A stretch of DNA of 22,839 nucleotides. Source: Microcoleus asticus IPMA8 (GTDB taxonomy: Bacteria; Cyanobacteriota; Cyanobacteriia; Cyanobacteriales; Microcoleaceae). The stretch's first letter is position 1. Every line of letters begins with the position of its first letter. The stretch spans positions 1 to 22,839 of the forward strand of contig NZ_SRRZ01000123.1 of the NCBI RefSeq assembly GCF_013179805.1, given 5' to 3'. This document shows positions 16,056-22,807 of the stretch, in pieces. Under the pieces are notes generated by a model. The model saw nothing but the letters and a program-made list of their open reading frames with translations, had not been told where the DNA came from and did no database searches. The position numbers and the translations under genes were made by a program.

Positions 16056-16793
16056 CTAAAATTTAAAATTTAGAATTGCTTGGCGGCTGTGTAGTGATAG
16101 CCAAAAATTAAGTATTTCTTCGCCGACTTGTTCTGGATAGAAGTGGTGAAAGAAATGCCTACCGTCTTGACATTCCCAAAGCCGATCGCCTTTTTTAATA
16201 AATTTCGACCAGCGGCGCATGACAACAGGAGATACCACAAAATCTGTTTGGCTGCTGCAGATCAACAAAGGTACTTCTACACCTTCATCGTGGAAATTAC
16301 TAATCCTAAATAAAGAGTGAGGACAAGGAGAACAGGCTAAGTCATCCTCAAAATATGATATAAATCTTTGATTAATTATTTGATTTGGCAATCCCAGCAT
16401 ATCGCCAACCATTTGAGTCAAAACTTGTTTTCGGCTCCAGGGAAAAGCTGAAAAATGCGTATAGTAATGTGCTTGCCAATTAATAGCAGATGGCACACCG
16501 ACAGATAAAAGCCCCAAAGAACTTACTTTGTGAGGATAGCGGCGCGCATACATTAAACCAACTAATCCGCTGGTACTGTGGCCTATTAGATGAATTGGGC
16601 GATCGCGCATTGTTAAATAATCGTGCAAAAGTTCAACAGCCATATCTAAAGAGCAAGCTTCATCTTCAGTTTGTTGGTATTCCCATATTTGCACTGGTAC
16701 AGAATCATTTAAGTAGGAAAGCAGCGAGCGATCGAAGAATTGCAAACTCGGACTTACACTTAACCAAAGCACGTCTTCTGAACTAAATTGCAT
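16056..16793 (-). CDS. Alpha/beta-fold hydrolase
   Basis: A 245-residue cytoplasmic alpha/beta hydrolase, distinct from the one at 14606. The nucleophile elbow is LIGHSTSGLVGL with Ser73; the acid is likely Asp184 in SSQTDFVVSP; the base is His213 or the His216/217 pair in DGRHFFHHFYPEQV. The N-terminal VLWLSVSPSLQFFDR strand-turn replaces the usual HG oxyanion loop, giving a shorter protein than average. The start at ATG 16793 is the only sensible one. Its neighbours on both sides are broken genes (HMA relic and interrupted flavodoxin), but this frame is intact. Substrate is unknown. Confidence 0.85.
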   Translation of the reverse strand: MQFSSEDVLWLSVSPSLQFFDRSLLSYLNDSVPVQIWEYQQTEDEACSLDMAVELLHDYLTMRDRPIHLIGHSTSGLVGLMYARRYPHKVSSLGLLSVGVPSAINWQAHYYTHFSAFPWSRKQVLTQMVGDMLGLPNQIINQRFISYFEDDLACSPCPHSLFRISNFHDEGVEVPLLICSSQTDFVVSPVVMRRWSKFIKKGDRLWECQDGRHFFHHFYPEQVGEEILNFWLSLHSRQAILNFKF

Positions 16794-16922
16794 CTATTTT
16801 AAGTTGGAGATCTAGTTATTAACAATAATAATGTATTTGCTAGATTTTTGGGGCGGGTTGAGTGCGTAATTTTGATTGCCGAACATAATCTAATTACAAA
16901 ACTCACCCTGGTACCGTTAAGT

Positions 16923-17435
16923 CTACAAGCTAAATTCTTTCTTGAGTTGAGATACCCAAGATTTGATGCGCGATTCCGTCAGATCGGATTGGTTGTCTTC
17001 ATCAATAGCAAGACCCAAAAACTTGCCATTAACTACAGCTTTAGATTCATTAAAATCATAGCCCTCTACCGGCCAATAACCGACTGTTTCGCCGCCCTGT
17101 TCCGAAATTTTTTCAGCCAGAATGCCCATTGCATCCATAAAATTATCCGGGTAGCCTTCTTGGTCGCCAGTTCCCACATAAGCTACTTTTTTGCCGCTAA
17201 AATCTATATCATCAAGTTCGGGAAAAAATCCTTCCCAGTCGCTTTGCAGTTAGCCGATATTCCAAGTAGGACAAGCGATAATCAGACATTCGTATTCGGC
17301 AAAATCATCATTTTTAACGCTGCCGATCTCGTGCAAGGTCACGATATTGCCGCCAAATTCATCCCGAATCATTTCAGCTACAGACTCAGTTTTCCCAGTT
17401 GTAGTTCCGTAGAAAAGACCAATTGCTTTTGACAT
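16923..17435 (-). pseudogene. isiB: Flavodoxin gene interrupted by one in-frame TAA
   Basis: Long-chain flavodoxin, the FMN electron carrier that replaces ferredoxin under iron limitation. The reading frame runs from ATG 17435 to the stop at 16923, giving 171 codons, exactly the size of cyanobacterial flavodoxins. The phosphate loop GTTTGKTES (10-18), PTWNIG with the FMN-stacking Trp58, DWEGFFPELDDIDFSGKKVAYVGTGDQEGY, GYDFNESKA and the C-terminal DEDNQSDLTESRIKSWVSQLKKEF are all in one frame. Codon 62, after PTWNIG, is TAA (17250-17252) where family members have Glu (NIGELQSDW). One G-to-T change explains it. No frameshift or other defect is seen, so it is a very young pseudogene, a base-call error or a case of readthrough. 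It is last in an operon, with GGAG eight nt before the ATG. Confidence 0.9.
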
Positions 17436-17437
17436 TT

Positions 17438-17593
17438 TTACTCCGAAGGTGATATTTGATAGTGTTTGAGAATTATTTTTTTTGAGTCAGGATTTGGCAT
17501 TTCCTGCCTGCAATTCAGACAAAAACAGTAGACACGGTTGTGGCAAACCTGAGAAATTAGGGAGTCAAGGCAGCAAGGACACTGTTTTTTCAT
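17438..17593 (-). CDS. 51-residue Cys-rich zinc-ribbon-like microprotein
   Basis: A small frame too short for routine gene calling. It begins MKKQCPCCLDSL, has two CxxC knuckles (Cys5-x2-Cys8 and Cys25-x2-Cys28) plus Cys7, Cys17 and Cys23, and ends in a basic and polar tail (DSKKIILKHYQISPSE). The pattern CPCC...HxxVYxFCxxCRQEMP resembles a family of short, uncharacterised cyanobacterial zinc-ribbon proteins known to me from memory. It starts 4 nt after the cupin stop and its TAA lies 2 nt before the flavodoxin ATG; its last codons (TCG GAG) provide the flavodoxin ribosome site. This packing argues strongly that it is translated. Metal binding is inferred from the Cys spacing; the function is unknown. 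Confidence 0.75.
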   Translation of the reverse strand: MKKQCPCCLDSLISQVCHNRVYCFCLNCRQEMPNPDSKKIILKHYQISPSE

Positions 17594-17597
17594 CGGG

Positions 17598-17924
17598 TTA
17601 AAGTTGAAAATTCATCAACCAAGCTGACTCGCTCATATCGGGATCGGGTTCGCAGTCAATTAGTAACAAATTCAGCGTCGTTTGTACTTTTAGACTGCGC
17701 GGGATGCCGGCGGGTACAAACACAAATACTCCGGGTTTTAAAGTGACTGTTCGATCGCACACCGTGAGAGTCCCCACTCCTTCTAAGACGGCGAGGGTTA
17801 CATCTTTAGAGTTATCGAGGTCAGGTATTTCGGAATTTTTACCCAAACTCATCAGTTTTTGGCTGTCGGCGGGTTGTCCGTCGCTGATTCGCGAGGCTGA
17901 CGCGGAAACTATTGCTGCTGTCAC
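17598..17924 (-). CDS. Small single-domain cupin protein
   Basis: A 108-residue cytoplasmic protein with one cupin beta-barrel. The frame is open to a GTG at 17960, but I choose the GTG at 17924 because a perfect GGAGG (17938-17934) sits 9 nt upstream. From the longer start, the core reads DVTLAVLEGVGTLTVCDRTVTLKPGVFVFVPAGIPRSLK, covering cupin motif 1 (G-x-GTLTV) and motif 2 (PAGIPRS). The metal-binding His residues of classic cupins are not evident, so it may not be an enzyme. The tail is CEPDPDMSESAWLMNF. It is the first gene of the cupin, zinc-ribbon, flavodoxin operon, suggesting a regulatory or sensing role, which is an inference. Confidence 0.82.
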   Translation of the reverse strand: MTAAIVSASASRISDGQPADSQKLMSLGKNSEIPDLDNSKDVTLAVLEGVGTLTVCDRTVTLKPGVFVFVPAGIPRSLKVQTTLNLLLIDCEPDPDMSESAWLMNFQL

Positions 17925-17960
17925 GGTGATTGACCTCCAGGTACTCTTAACTTCCGGCAC

Positions 17961-18221
17961 TTATTGCAATTAATATTCAATAAGCTACCATGCAATTTAG
18001 ATAAATTATCAAGAGTAAAACATTAAGATTTATTACAAAAGGCTGTCAAGCTAGGTGTCCGCTTAACGCGAGCAGCCCCAAACTAAGACTGGGCGGTATT
18101 TTGGAACCCTCAGACTGCGCGTCACAAGGGCTTAACTTAAAAAATAGTTGGTAATTATTTGCAGTTAGTTCTTAAAATTACGTTGGTAGTGCGATCGGCA
18201 ATATAGCAATTCTCAATTGCC
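17961..18221. other. Spacer upstream of the cupin operon
   Basis: An AT-rich stretch (17961-18040) that should contain the operon promoter, though no consensus pair is clear, followed by a GC-richer 18041-18135 segment with possible short stems (GGCTG/CAGCC, CGC/GCG, GCCC/GGGC). No gene is supported. Confidence 0.4.
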
Positions 18222-18270
18222 TGCAATACAGTAAGGAGACGGCGCCGTGCCGTTTCCTTACTGTATTGCA
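18222..18270. repeat. Near-perfect 22-bp inverted repeat
   Basis: The arm at 18222-18243 pairs with that at 18249-18270 over 22 bp with a single G-T position, leaving a 5-nt loop GCCGT. No T-run follows on either side, so it is more like a mobile palindromic repeat than a terminator. A degraded copy of the GTAGGGTGCGC palindrome follows at about 18283-18309. Confidence 0.85.
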
Positions 18271-18385
18271 CTCAACACGGTAAGCTGCACCGCTGCGTGC
18301 GCACCCTACAAAATGCAATAGAGGTGGGTTTTAGCCAGATTTGTCGATCGCCAAAATCCGTCTCAAACTCGCCCCTAATGACAAC

Positions 18386-18420
18386 AGTTAACAATCCACA
18401 ATCCACAATCAACAATTAAC
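18386..18420 (+). repeat. Period-7 short tandem repeat (AATCCAC units)
   Basis: Five consecutive 7-mers, AGTTAAC, AATCCAC, AATCCAC, AATCAAC and AATTAAC, end 3 bp before the stop codon of the methyltransferase gene. The period matches the AATCTAA arrays elsewhere in the window, but the unit differs. Confidence 0.8.
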
Positions 18421-18423
18421 CGA

Positions 18424-19269
18424 CTAATTCTTCGCCCCTACGCCAACATACATAATCGACGTATCCTCATTAATTTTGATTTTAAACAAGCCAGACTTTT
18501 TGTAATCAACATAGTTAGCGATATTAGAAATTAGCACTTGAGAAACTTGTTGCAAACTTTCCCCCGAAGGAAATAGCTGCTTTCCACTTGTAAAATTCCC
18601 CCAAAAACCGTGCATCTGGGCTAAAATAGCGCCCATTTCTCCAAACATATCAAAACCTTTAATTTCAATCTGGCCGAAACCCGTATCGCGCATTACCACA
18701 GACAGTTCATCCGGGGTAACAAACTTTTCCCAATCGTGAACGCCCCGCTTAATTTCCTGCAATGTATTTTCCATCAGTCCAATCATCACAATTTGCGAGG
18801 AAAAAGTTCGGTTGATTGTATCAAAAAAGAACAGTCCCCCAGGCTTGAGAATCCTGTGGACCTCTGACACAACCTTTTTGTAATCTGCCACGTGTTCCAA
18901 AACATCCACGCAGATTACAACATCAAAGGTATTGTCGTCGTAGGGCATATTTTCAGCAAAACCTTGCCTGTAGTCAATCTCAAAACCGCTGGTAACTGCG
19001 TGATTTTGAGCGGCTACAATACATTTGTCCGAGCGATCTATTCCAGAAACAATAGCGCCTCTCTCGGCCATAAACTCGCAAGAAAAGCCGCCGCCGCACC
19101 CGACATCTAAAGTTTTCAGCCCTTGCCAATTAGTCGCGTGTCTGTCGAAAAACTCAAATCTGGGTTTGTTTAGATGGTATAAGGCATAAATTTTAGCATT
19201 TTCGTCCCACCAATTATCGGCATTTTCCTCATAAAATTCTAAATCATTTTTTACTTCAGTTTTCTGCAC
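18424..19269 (-). CDS. UbiG-like class I SAM-dependent methyltransferase
   Basis: A methyltransferase of the Rossmann class I fold, closest in pattern to UbiG-type O-methyltransferases. The frame is open to a GTG at 19458, but the first 63 codons cross a degenerate palindromic repeat and look non-coding. I choose the GTG at 19269 (AGGACTGAG upstream), giving 281 residues that open with the typical FYEENADNWWDE segment. Motif I is TLDVGCGGGFSCEF, the acidic end of strand 2 is GIDRSD, motif II NTFDVVICVDVLEHV, and motif III LKPGGLFFFDTINRT. The C-terminal KKSGLFKIK and MYVGVGAK strands complete the fold. Cyanobacteria use plastoquinone, so a ubiquinone role is unlikely; the substrate is unknown. 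It is divergent from the GT2 gene. Confidence 0.85.
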   Translation of the reverse strand: MQKTEVKNDLEFYEENADNWWDENAKIYALYHLNKPRFEFFDRHATNWQGLKTLDVGCGGGFSCEFMAERGAIVSGIDRSDKCIVAAQNHAVTSGFEIDYRQGFAENMPYDDNTFDVVICVDVLEHVADYKKVVSEVHRILKPGGLFFFDTINRTFSSQIVMIGLMENTLQEIKRGVHDWEKFVTPDELSVVMRDTGFGQIEIKGFDMFGEMGAILAQMHGFWGNFTSGKQLFPSGESLQQVSQVLISNIANYVDYKKSGLFKIKINEDTSIMYVGVGAKN

Positions 19270-19346
19270 GATTTTCTCAGTCCTGATTAGTGGAAAATAT
19301 AGAGGGCGATCGCACTTTTGCCTGATTTTATAGGAATGACGCCAAC

Positions 19347-19408
19347 AAACCTGGTTTCTGTGAAAAATCCGAGGTTTCGTGACGAGTTCGCAGGCAGGAA
19401 CCGGGTTT
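19347..19408. repeat. Degenerate palindromic repeat in the methyltransferase/GT2 spacer
   Basis: AAACCTGGTTTCTG (19347-19360) and CAGGAACCGGGTTT (19395-19408) are complementary at 12 of 14 positions. This resembles the ACCCGGTTTCT palindromes common in filamentous cyanobacteria. It lies inside the open N-terminal extension of the methyltransferase frame and argues against that extension being coding. Confidence 0.6.
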
Positions 19409-19444
19409 CGGAATCCGCGCGCATAAGTTCTATTTTCTCTAAAG

Positions 19445-19474
19445 TTGCGAATCGCCACAGCTTTTTATTATAAT
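19445..19474 (+). promoter_or_regulatory. Candidate sigma70-type promoter for the GT2 gene
   Basis: TTGCGA (19445-19450) and a perfect TATAAT (19469-19474) are 18 bp apart. Transcription would start near 19481, leaving about 18 nt before ATG 19499, which also supports that start codon over the upstream TTG at 19445. Confidence 0.6.
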
Positions 19475-19498
19475 ACTTTTGGCACAAATTTCAACGAA

Positions 19499-20230
19499 AT
19501 GGATCGCGTTTCTATTATCATCCCAGCCCTCAACGAAGCGACTTGTCTGGAACGCACACTCCGCCAACTCAGCATTCTCAATCCTCCGGCTTGGGAAGTG
19601 TTAGTGGTAGACGGCGGCAGTCAAGACGAAACAGTGGCGATCGCACTTTCCGCTGCCACCCGCGTTATTCCTAGCAGTACAGCCGGACGTTCCGTGCAAA
19701 TGAACTTAGGTGCCCAAGTCGCCACCGGCGAAATTCTGTGCTTTCTCCACGCTGATACTTTAGTTCCCGACGACATCGTAGCAGTTATCCAGAAAACATT
19801 GTCCGATGCCAAAATTGCCGGCGGCGGGTTTATCTCCTTGATGGGTGGTTTGCAGCAAACAAGATGGGGTTTTTCACTGCACAATTACCTGAAAACTTAT
19901 TACGCGCCGCTGTTATTTCGACCTCATTTATTTTTCAAAGGATTGCGCCTGCTGTTTGGCGACCAAGTTATTTTTTGCCGCCGTATCGATTTTTGGGAAT
20001 GCGACGGTTTCGATGCGGCGATGCCAATTATGGAGGAAGCGGATTTGTGTTTGAAGTTAGTGCGACGGGGGAGACTTAAGTTAGTCAATCGGGTAGTGGA
20101 AAGTAGCGATCGGCGAGTGGCGAATTGGGGCGAATTTAAAGCAATTGCGATCTATCTTTCTATTGGTTTTTTGTGGGGTTTTGGCGTTCCAGCGAGGTAT
20201 CTCAAGCAGTTTTATGAAGACATCCGCTGA
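19499..20230 (+). CDS. GT2-family glycosyltransferase (TIGR04283-like)
   Basis: A 243-residue GT-A fold glycosyltransferase. The N-terminus is VSIIIPALNEATCLERTL, followed by EVLVVDGGSQDETVAIA, GRSVQMNLGAQVATGEILCFLHADT, where His-Ala-Asp provides the metal-binding DxD equivalent, and later RIDFWECDGFD with MEEADLCLKLVRRG, the catalytic-base region. This order matches TIGR04283, a cyanobacterial and proteobacterial group of GT2 enzymes of unknown acceptor. The C-terminal stretch AIAIYLSIGFLWGFGVPARYL is hydrophobic and may sit on the membrane. ATG 19499 is chosen over a TTG at 19445 that lies in the promoter. It converges with the acyltransferase gene, separated by 14 bp. Confidence 0.92.
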   Translation: MDRVSIIIPALNEATCLERTLRQLSILNPPAWEVLVVDGGSQDETVAIALSAATRVIPSSTAGRSVQMNLGAQVATGEILCFLHADTLVPDDIVAVIQKTLSDAKIAGGGFISLMGGLQQTRWGFSLHNYLKTYYAPLLFRPHLFFKGLRLLFGDQVIFCRRIDFWECDGFDAAMPIMEEADLCLKLVRRGRLKLVNRVVESSDRRVANWGEFKAIAIYLSIGFLWGFGVPARYLKQFYEDIR

Positions 20231-20244
20231 CACACAAAATGCGA

Positions 20245-21297
20245 TTAAATTCCCAGAATGTACTGGCTGTATTTTTTTGGCAAAAGTTTATGCAATAGGT
20301 AAATAATTGCCCAACAAACCAACAAAGTCCCGGTAACTAAAAAGCCGAGCTTCAGCAGCGGATGTACGGGATCAATAAACTTATAAAACACTAACAACAC
20401 ATATTGCACTACTGTAGAATCCAAGAGATATATCGGGAATGAATAAGCTGCCAATATTTTGATTAACCCAGATACTCTACTGGGAAGTGCGATACTCTTA
20501 GAAAATGCGAGAATCGATAATACGAACAAAATTGCGTATCCTTGAGCAGATAGTTTAAAAAACGATCGCAGAAACCATCCCTCAGAATTAAATTCACTTA
20601 TCAGGTAATATTCCCAAATACTCGCTACATAAAAGAGGAGAGTGGCTCCTAAAACTGGCATTTTGATGCGTTCGAGAACGGGTTGAATTCTATTATACTC
20701 TCCCCCCAAAAATAGACCAGTTGAAAATGGCAAAATCCAACTGAAAATCCAGCGCTCCATCAAAGGCAGAGGTATTGATATGTATTTGAGAGCGGTTAAG
20801 TAAAAGAATATTGTAAAAATTGTTTGAAGTATTAAACCCAAGACCAAAACTTTTCTGGGTTCTAAAACTCTTAATTTGACTAGAAACCACCACCAACCGT
20901 AGCATTGAACAATCACAACGATGAAGTAATAGGGAGGCATCACTGAGCCAGTCAGGATATCTCTGAGTAATGACAGTAAATCAAATTTTTGGAGTTCCCC
21001 CCAATTATTTAAAATGTACAAAGCTACTGACCAAAATAGATAGGGGGGTAGAATTCTTGACAGTCTTTTTTTGACTACCAGTGCGGGATTATTTTGATTT
21101 TCCAGTTTGTTGGTGAGAAAAAAGCCGCTCAGCAGTAAAAATGCAGGTACGCAGAACAGTTGAAATGTATCGATCGCAACAAATAGAATTCTGCGATCTT
21201 TAAATGCCAAGAACCCAGCATGAGTAATCACAACACTGACGATCGCTAAAGCTCGGATCAAATCAAATTCAGCGAACCGATTAGAAGCTTTTTGCAT
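20245..21297 (-). CDS. Acyltransferase-3 family membrane protein (OafA/WecH-like)
   Basis: A 350-residue polytopic membrane protein of the acyltransferase-3 family. The N-terminus FDLIRALAIVSVVITHAGF carries the family Arg15-x10-His26 pair needed for acyl transfer. About ten hydrophobic helices follow, including 33-62 (with the PAFLLLSGFF signature), 90-97, 120-140, 146-169, 186-199, 215-235, 248-265, 279-300 and 316-338. Members transfer acetyl or other acyl groups to cell-surface sugars. Together with the GT4, Wzy-like, WecG-type and GT2 genes in the same window, this suggests O-acetylation of a surface polysaccharide, which is inference. The start is ATG 21297. Confidence 0.9.
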   Translation of the reverse strand: MQKASNRFAEFDLIRALAIVSVVITHAGFLAFKDRRILFVAIDTFQLFCVPAFLLLSGFFLTNKLENQNNPALVVKKRLSRILPPYLFWSVALYILNNWGELQKFDLLSLLRDILTGSVMPPYYFIVVIVQCYGWWWFLVKLRVLEPRKVLVLGLILQTIFTIFFYLTALKYISIPLPLMERWIFSWILPFSTGLFLGGEYNRIQPVLERIKMPVLGATLLFYVASIWEYYLISEFNSEGWFLRSFFKLSAQGYAILFVLSILAFSKSIALPSRVSGLIKILAAYSFPIYLLDSTVVQYVLLVFYKFIDPVHPLLKLGFLVTGTLLVCWAIIYLLHKLLPKKYSQYILGI

Positions 21298-21347
21298 AGT
21301 AAAAATTAGATTGCAAAAATTTGATTTAAATTAGGAATTTTTTGTCT

Positions 21348-21469
21348 GATACGAAATCCGGGTTTGCTACCCCTTTTATCATTCGGCGGTTGAAACCGCT
21401 GCATAGAGTCAAACGAAGTCCGCCTCCGCGAACTGAGATAAAGGGGGTTTTTAAGCCGGATTTGGTATG
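21348..21469. mobile_element. MITE-like element with imperfect 32-bp terminal inverted repeats
   Basis: The left end 21349-21380 and right end 21437-21468 match at 25 of 32 positions when one is reverse-complemented (ends ATACnAAATCCGG and CCGGATTTGGTAT). Both ends abut TA, the target of IS630/Tc1-type transposases. The interior has GCGGT-TGAA-ACCGC (21386-21399) and a second imperfect stem AGTCCGC-CTCC-GCGAACT (21417-21434), a palindrome pair typical of cyanobacterial spacers. It is about 120 bp with no coding capacity. Confidence 0.6.
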
Positions 21470-21579
21470 AGTAGAATATCATAAAATGTTATATTTGCTC
21501 CTATGTTCACAAAACTTATTTCGGCAAAAATAAGTCACCGAGTGCTGGAATTGAGGAAAAAAGACTATAAAGACTATTC

Positions 21580-21612
21580 AAAAAAAAATCTACCTAAATT
21601 AGGTAGATTTTT
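21580..21612 (-). terminator. Intrinsic terminator of the coiled-coil gene
   Basis: AAATCTACCTA (21586-21596) and TAGGTAGATTT (21600-21610) form an 11-bp perfect stem with a 3-nt loop. Read on the - strand it is followed by nine T residues (complement of the A-run 21580-21588, partly within the stem). It sits 31 bp after the stop of the gene at 21644. Confidence 0.88.
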
Positions 21613-21643
21613 ATAAAGGTTCAAGCAATGAGTTAACTGTGGG

Positions 21644-22330
21644 CTAACCGTTGGTGTGATGGATGTGCGACGCAGAAACACTATCCAACCGATCGCGCCC
21701 GTTGCGGATCACGCGCAGCATATCGCTCAACTTGTGTTCGATATTATCGAGCACTTGGTCGGCATAATCATCGGCTCCGTTTTGAATTTCCTCGCATTCA
21801 GCCATCGCCCTGACTCTCATCTCTTCCAATTCCTCTTGAGCCTGGTAGCGAATTTGTTCGACTTCCGCCAGCGTCGCCTGCTGAATTGCCTCGCAGTCAA
21901 GCAAAACTTGCTGCCGCAACTGATCTGCTTCTATCTTCGCCTGCTGGAGCAGGCCCATATCGTTTAAAAGTTCTGCCGCTCTCTGTTCTGCTGCTTCTAT
22001 CACTTCCTGAGCGTAAAGTTCCGCCTCTTGAAGCAAGTCGTCCTTGTGCCGGATGATCGTCTCGGCTTCCTGAAAGGCGATCGGCAAATTTAGCCTCACC
22101 AAGTCTAACTGATCGAGCAACTGTTCTTCATCCACCAGAGTGCGTCTGGTCATAGGAATTCGCGGGCTGTCGAGAACAATTTCCTCAAGCCTGTTCAATT
22201 CCCGCTGGATGTCTACTCCTGCGGTTCGGGTGGGATCTCCGAAGGCGGCTGTGTTCTGAGGTGATTCGTTCTCAGTGCGGAGGCCGGTACTGTCGGGTTC
22301 GATGCGAGTTGGTTCCTGCTGGCGTAACAT
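21644..22330 (-). CDS. Coiled-coil DivIVA-like / ATP-synthase-b-like protein
   Basis: A 228-residue soluble protein. Residues 1-38 are polar and probably disordered; 41-58 (QRELNRLEEIVLDSPRIP) lead into TRRTLVDEEQLLDQLDLVRLNLPIAF (61-86). A long heptad-rich coiled coil follows (about 87-215), dense in Glu, Gln, Ala and Leu, with AEQRAAELLND and repeated EExxR patterns. There is no membrane helix, so it is not an ATP synthase b subunit despite the similarity in composition. Cyanobacterial DivIVA-like or cell-envelope scaffolds look like this; the role is not proven. The ATG at 22330 lies inside the 3' end of coaD, and the two frames overlap by 118 nt. It ends before a strong terminator. Confidence 0.78.
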   Translation of the reverse strand: MLRQQEPTRIEPDSTGLRTENESPQNTAAFGDPTRTAGVDIQRELNRLEEIVLDSPRIPMTRRTLVDEEQLLDQLDLVRLNLPIAFQEAETIIRHKDDLLQEAELYAQEVIEAAEQRAAELLNDMGLLQQAKIEADQLRQQVLLDCEAIQQATLAEVEQIRYQAQEELEEMRVRAMAECEEIQNGADDYADQVLDNIEHKLSDMLRVIRNGRDRLDSVSASHIHHTNG

Positions 22331-22791
22331 TTGTAAATATCTAGGGCGACGTGTTTCGGAACAAGATGATCTACGGAGCCACCAAACTTGGCTATTTCTT
22401 TAACTACACTACTACTTAAAAAGCTGTACTCGTTAGAAGTTGCCAAAAAAACTGTTTCAATTTCACCCAGAAGGGTTTTATTGGTGTGGGCCATCTGGAG
22501 TTCCATTTCAAAATCTGTTAATACCCGGAGCCCCCGCAGCAGCACTTTGGCTTGTCGAATCTTAGCATAGTTTACTGTCAAACCCTCAAAACTGTCTACT
22601 TCTACATTTGGCAAGTGTTGGGTAGATCGCCGGATCTGCTCGATCCGTTCCTCTACGGTGAAGAGAGGGGTTTTGCTGGGGTTTCTGACTACCGTAACAA
22701 TTACCCGATCGAACAGTTTAGATCCCCGCTCGATAATGTCTGCGTGACCGAAGGTAATGGGGTCAAAGCTGCCTGGATAGATTGCAATCAC
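22213..22791 (-). CDS. coaD: Phosphopantetheine adenylyltransferase
   Basis: Transfers AMP from ATP to 4'-phosphopantetheine, the penultimate step of coenzyme A synthesis. The nucleotidyltransferase signature is AIYPGSFDPITFGHADII near the N-terminus, with the T-x-G-H motif. VRNPSKTPLFTVEERIEQIR, LLRGLRVLTDFEMELQMAHTNK and ATSNEYSFLSSSVVKEIAKFGGSV follow the family order. The start is a GTG at 22791. The catalytic domain ends by about residue 160; the remaining 30 residues (ASRNQLASNPT...PPEPQE) form an unusual Pro-rich tail, which overlaps the next gene's N-terminus. The next gene may be cotranscribed, with overlapping start. Confidence 0.94.
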   Translation of the reverse strand: MIAIYPGSFDPITFGHADIIERGSKLFDRVIVTVVRNPSKTPLFTVEERIEQIRRSTQHLPNVEVDSFEGLTVNYAKIRQAKVLLRGLRVLTDFEMELQMAHTNKTLLGEIETVFLATSNEYSFLSSSVVKEIAKFGGSVDHLVPKHVALDIYKCYASRNQLASNPTVPASALRTNHLRTQPPSEIPPEPQE

Positions 22792-22807
22792 GAGTTTGGC
22801 TCAACGG

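Noticed and set aside
17178..17249. Two separate short genes instead of one interrupted flavodoxin
   Set aside because: The sequence between the two open pieces reads on in the same frame with conserved flavodoxin residues, so it is one gene with one stop codon.
17441..17500. A possible Fur box (GAGAATTATTTTT) in front of the flavodoxin gene
   Set aside because: The match to the 19-bp Fur site is poor, and the position is inside the zinc-ribbon coding region rather than in a promoter.
19270..19458. A 63-residue N-terminal extension of the methyltransferase
   Set aside because: It contains a degenerate palindromic repeat, and the GT2 promoter region overlaps its 5' end; the family's N-terminus begins right after the GTG at 19269.
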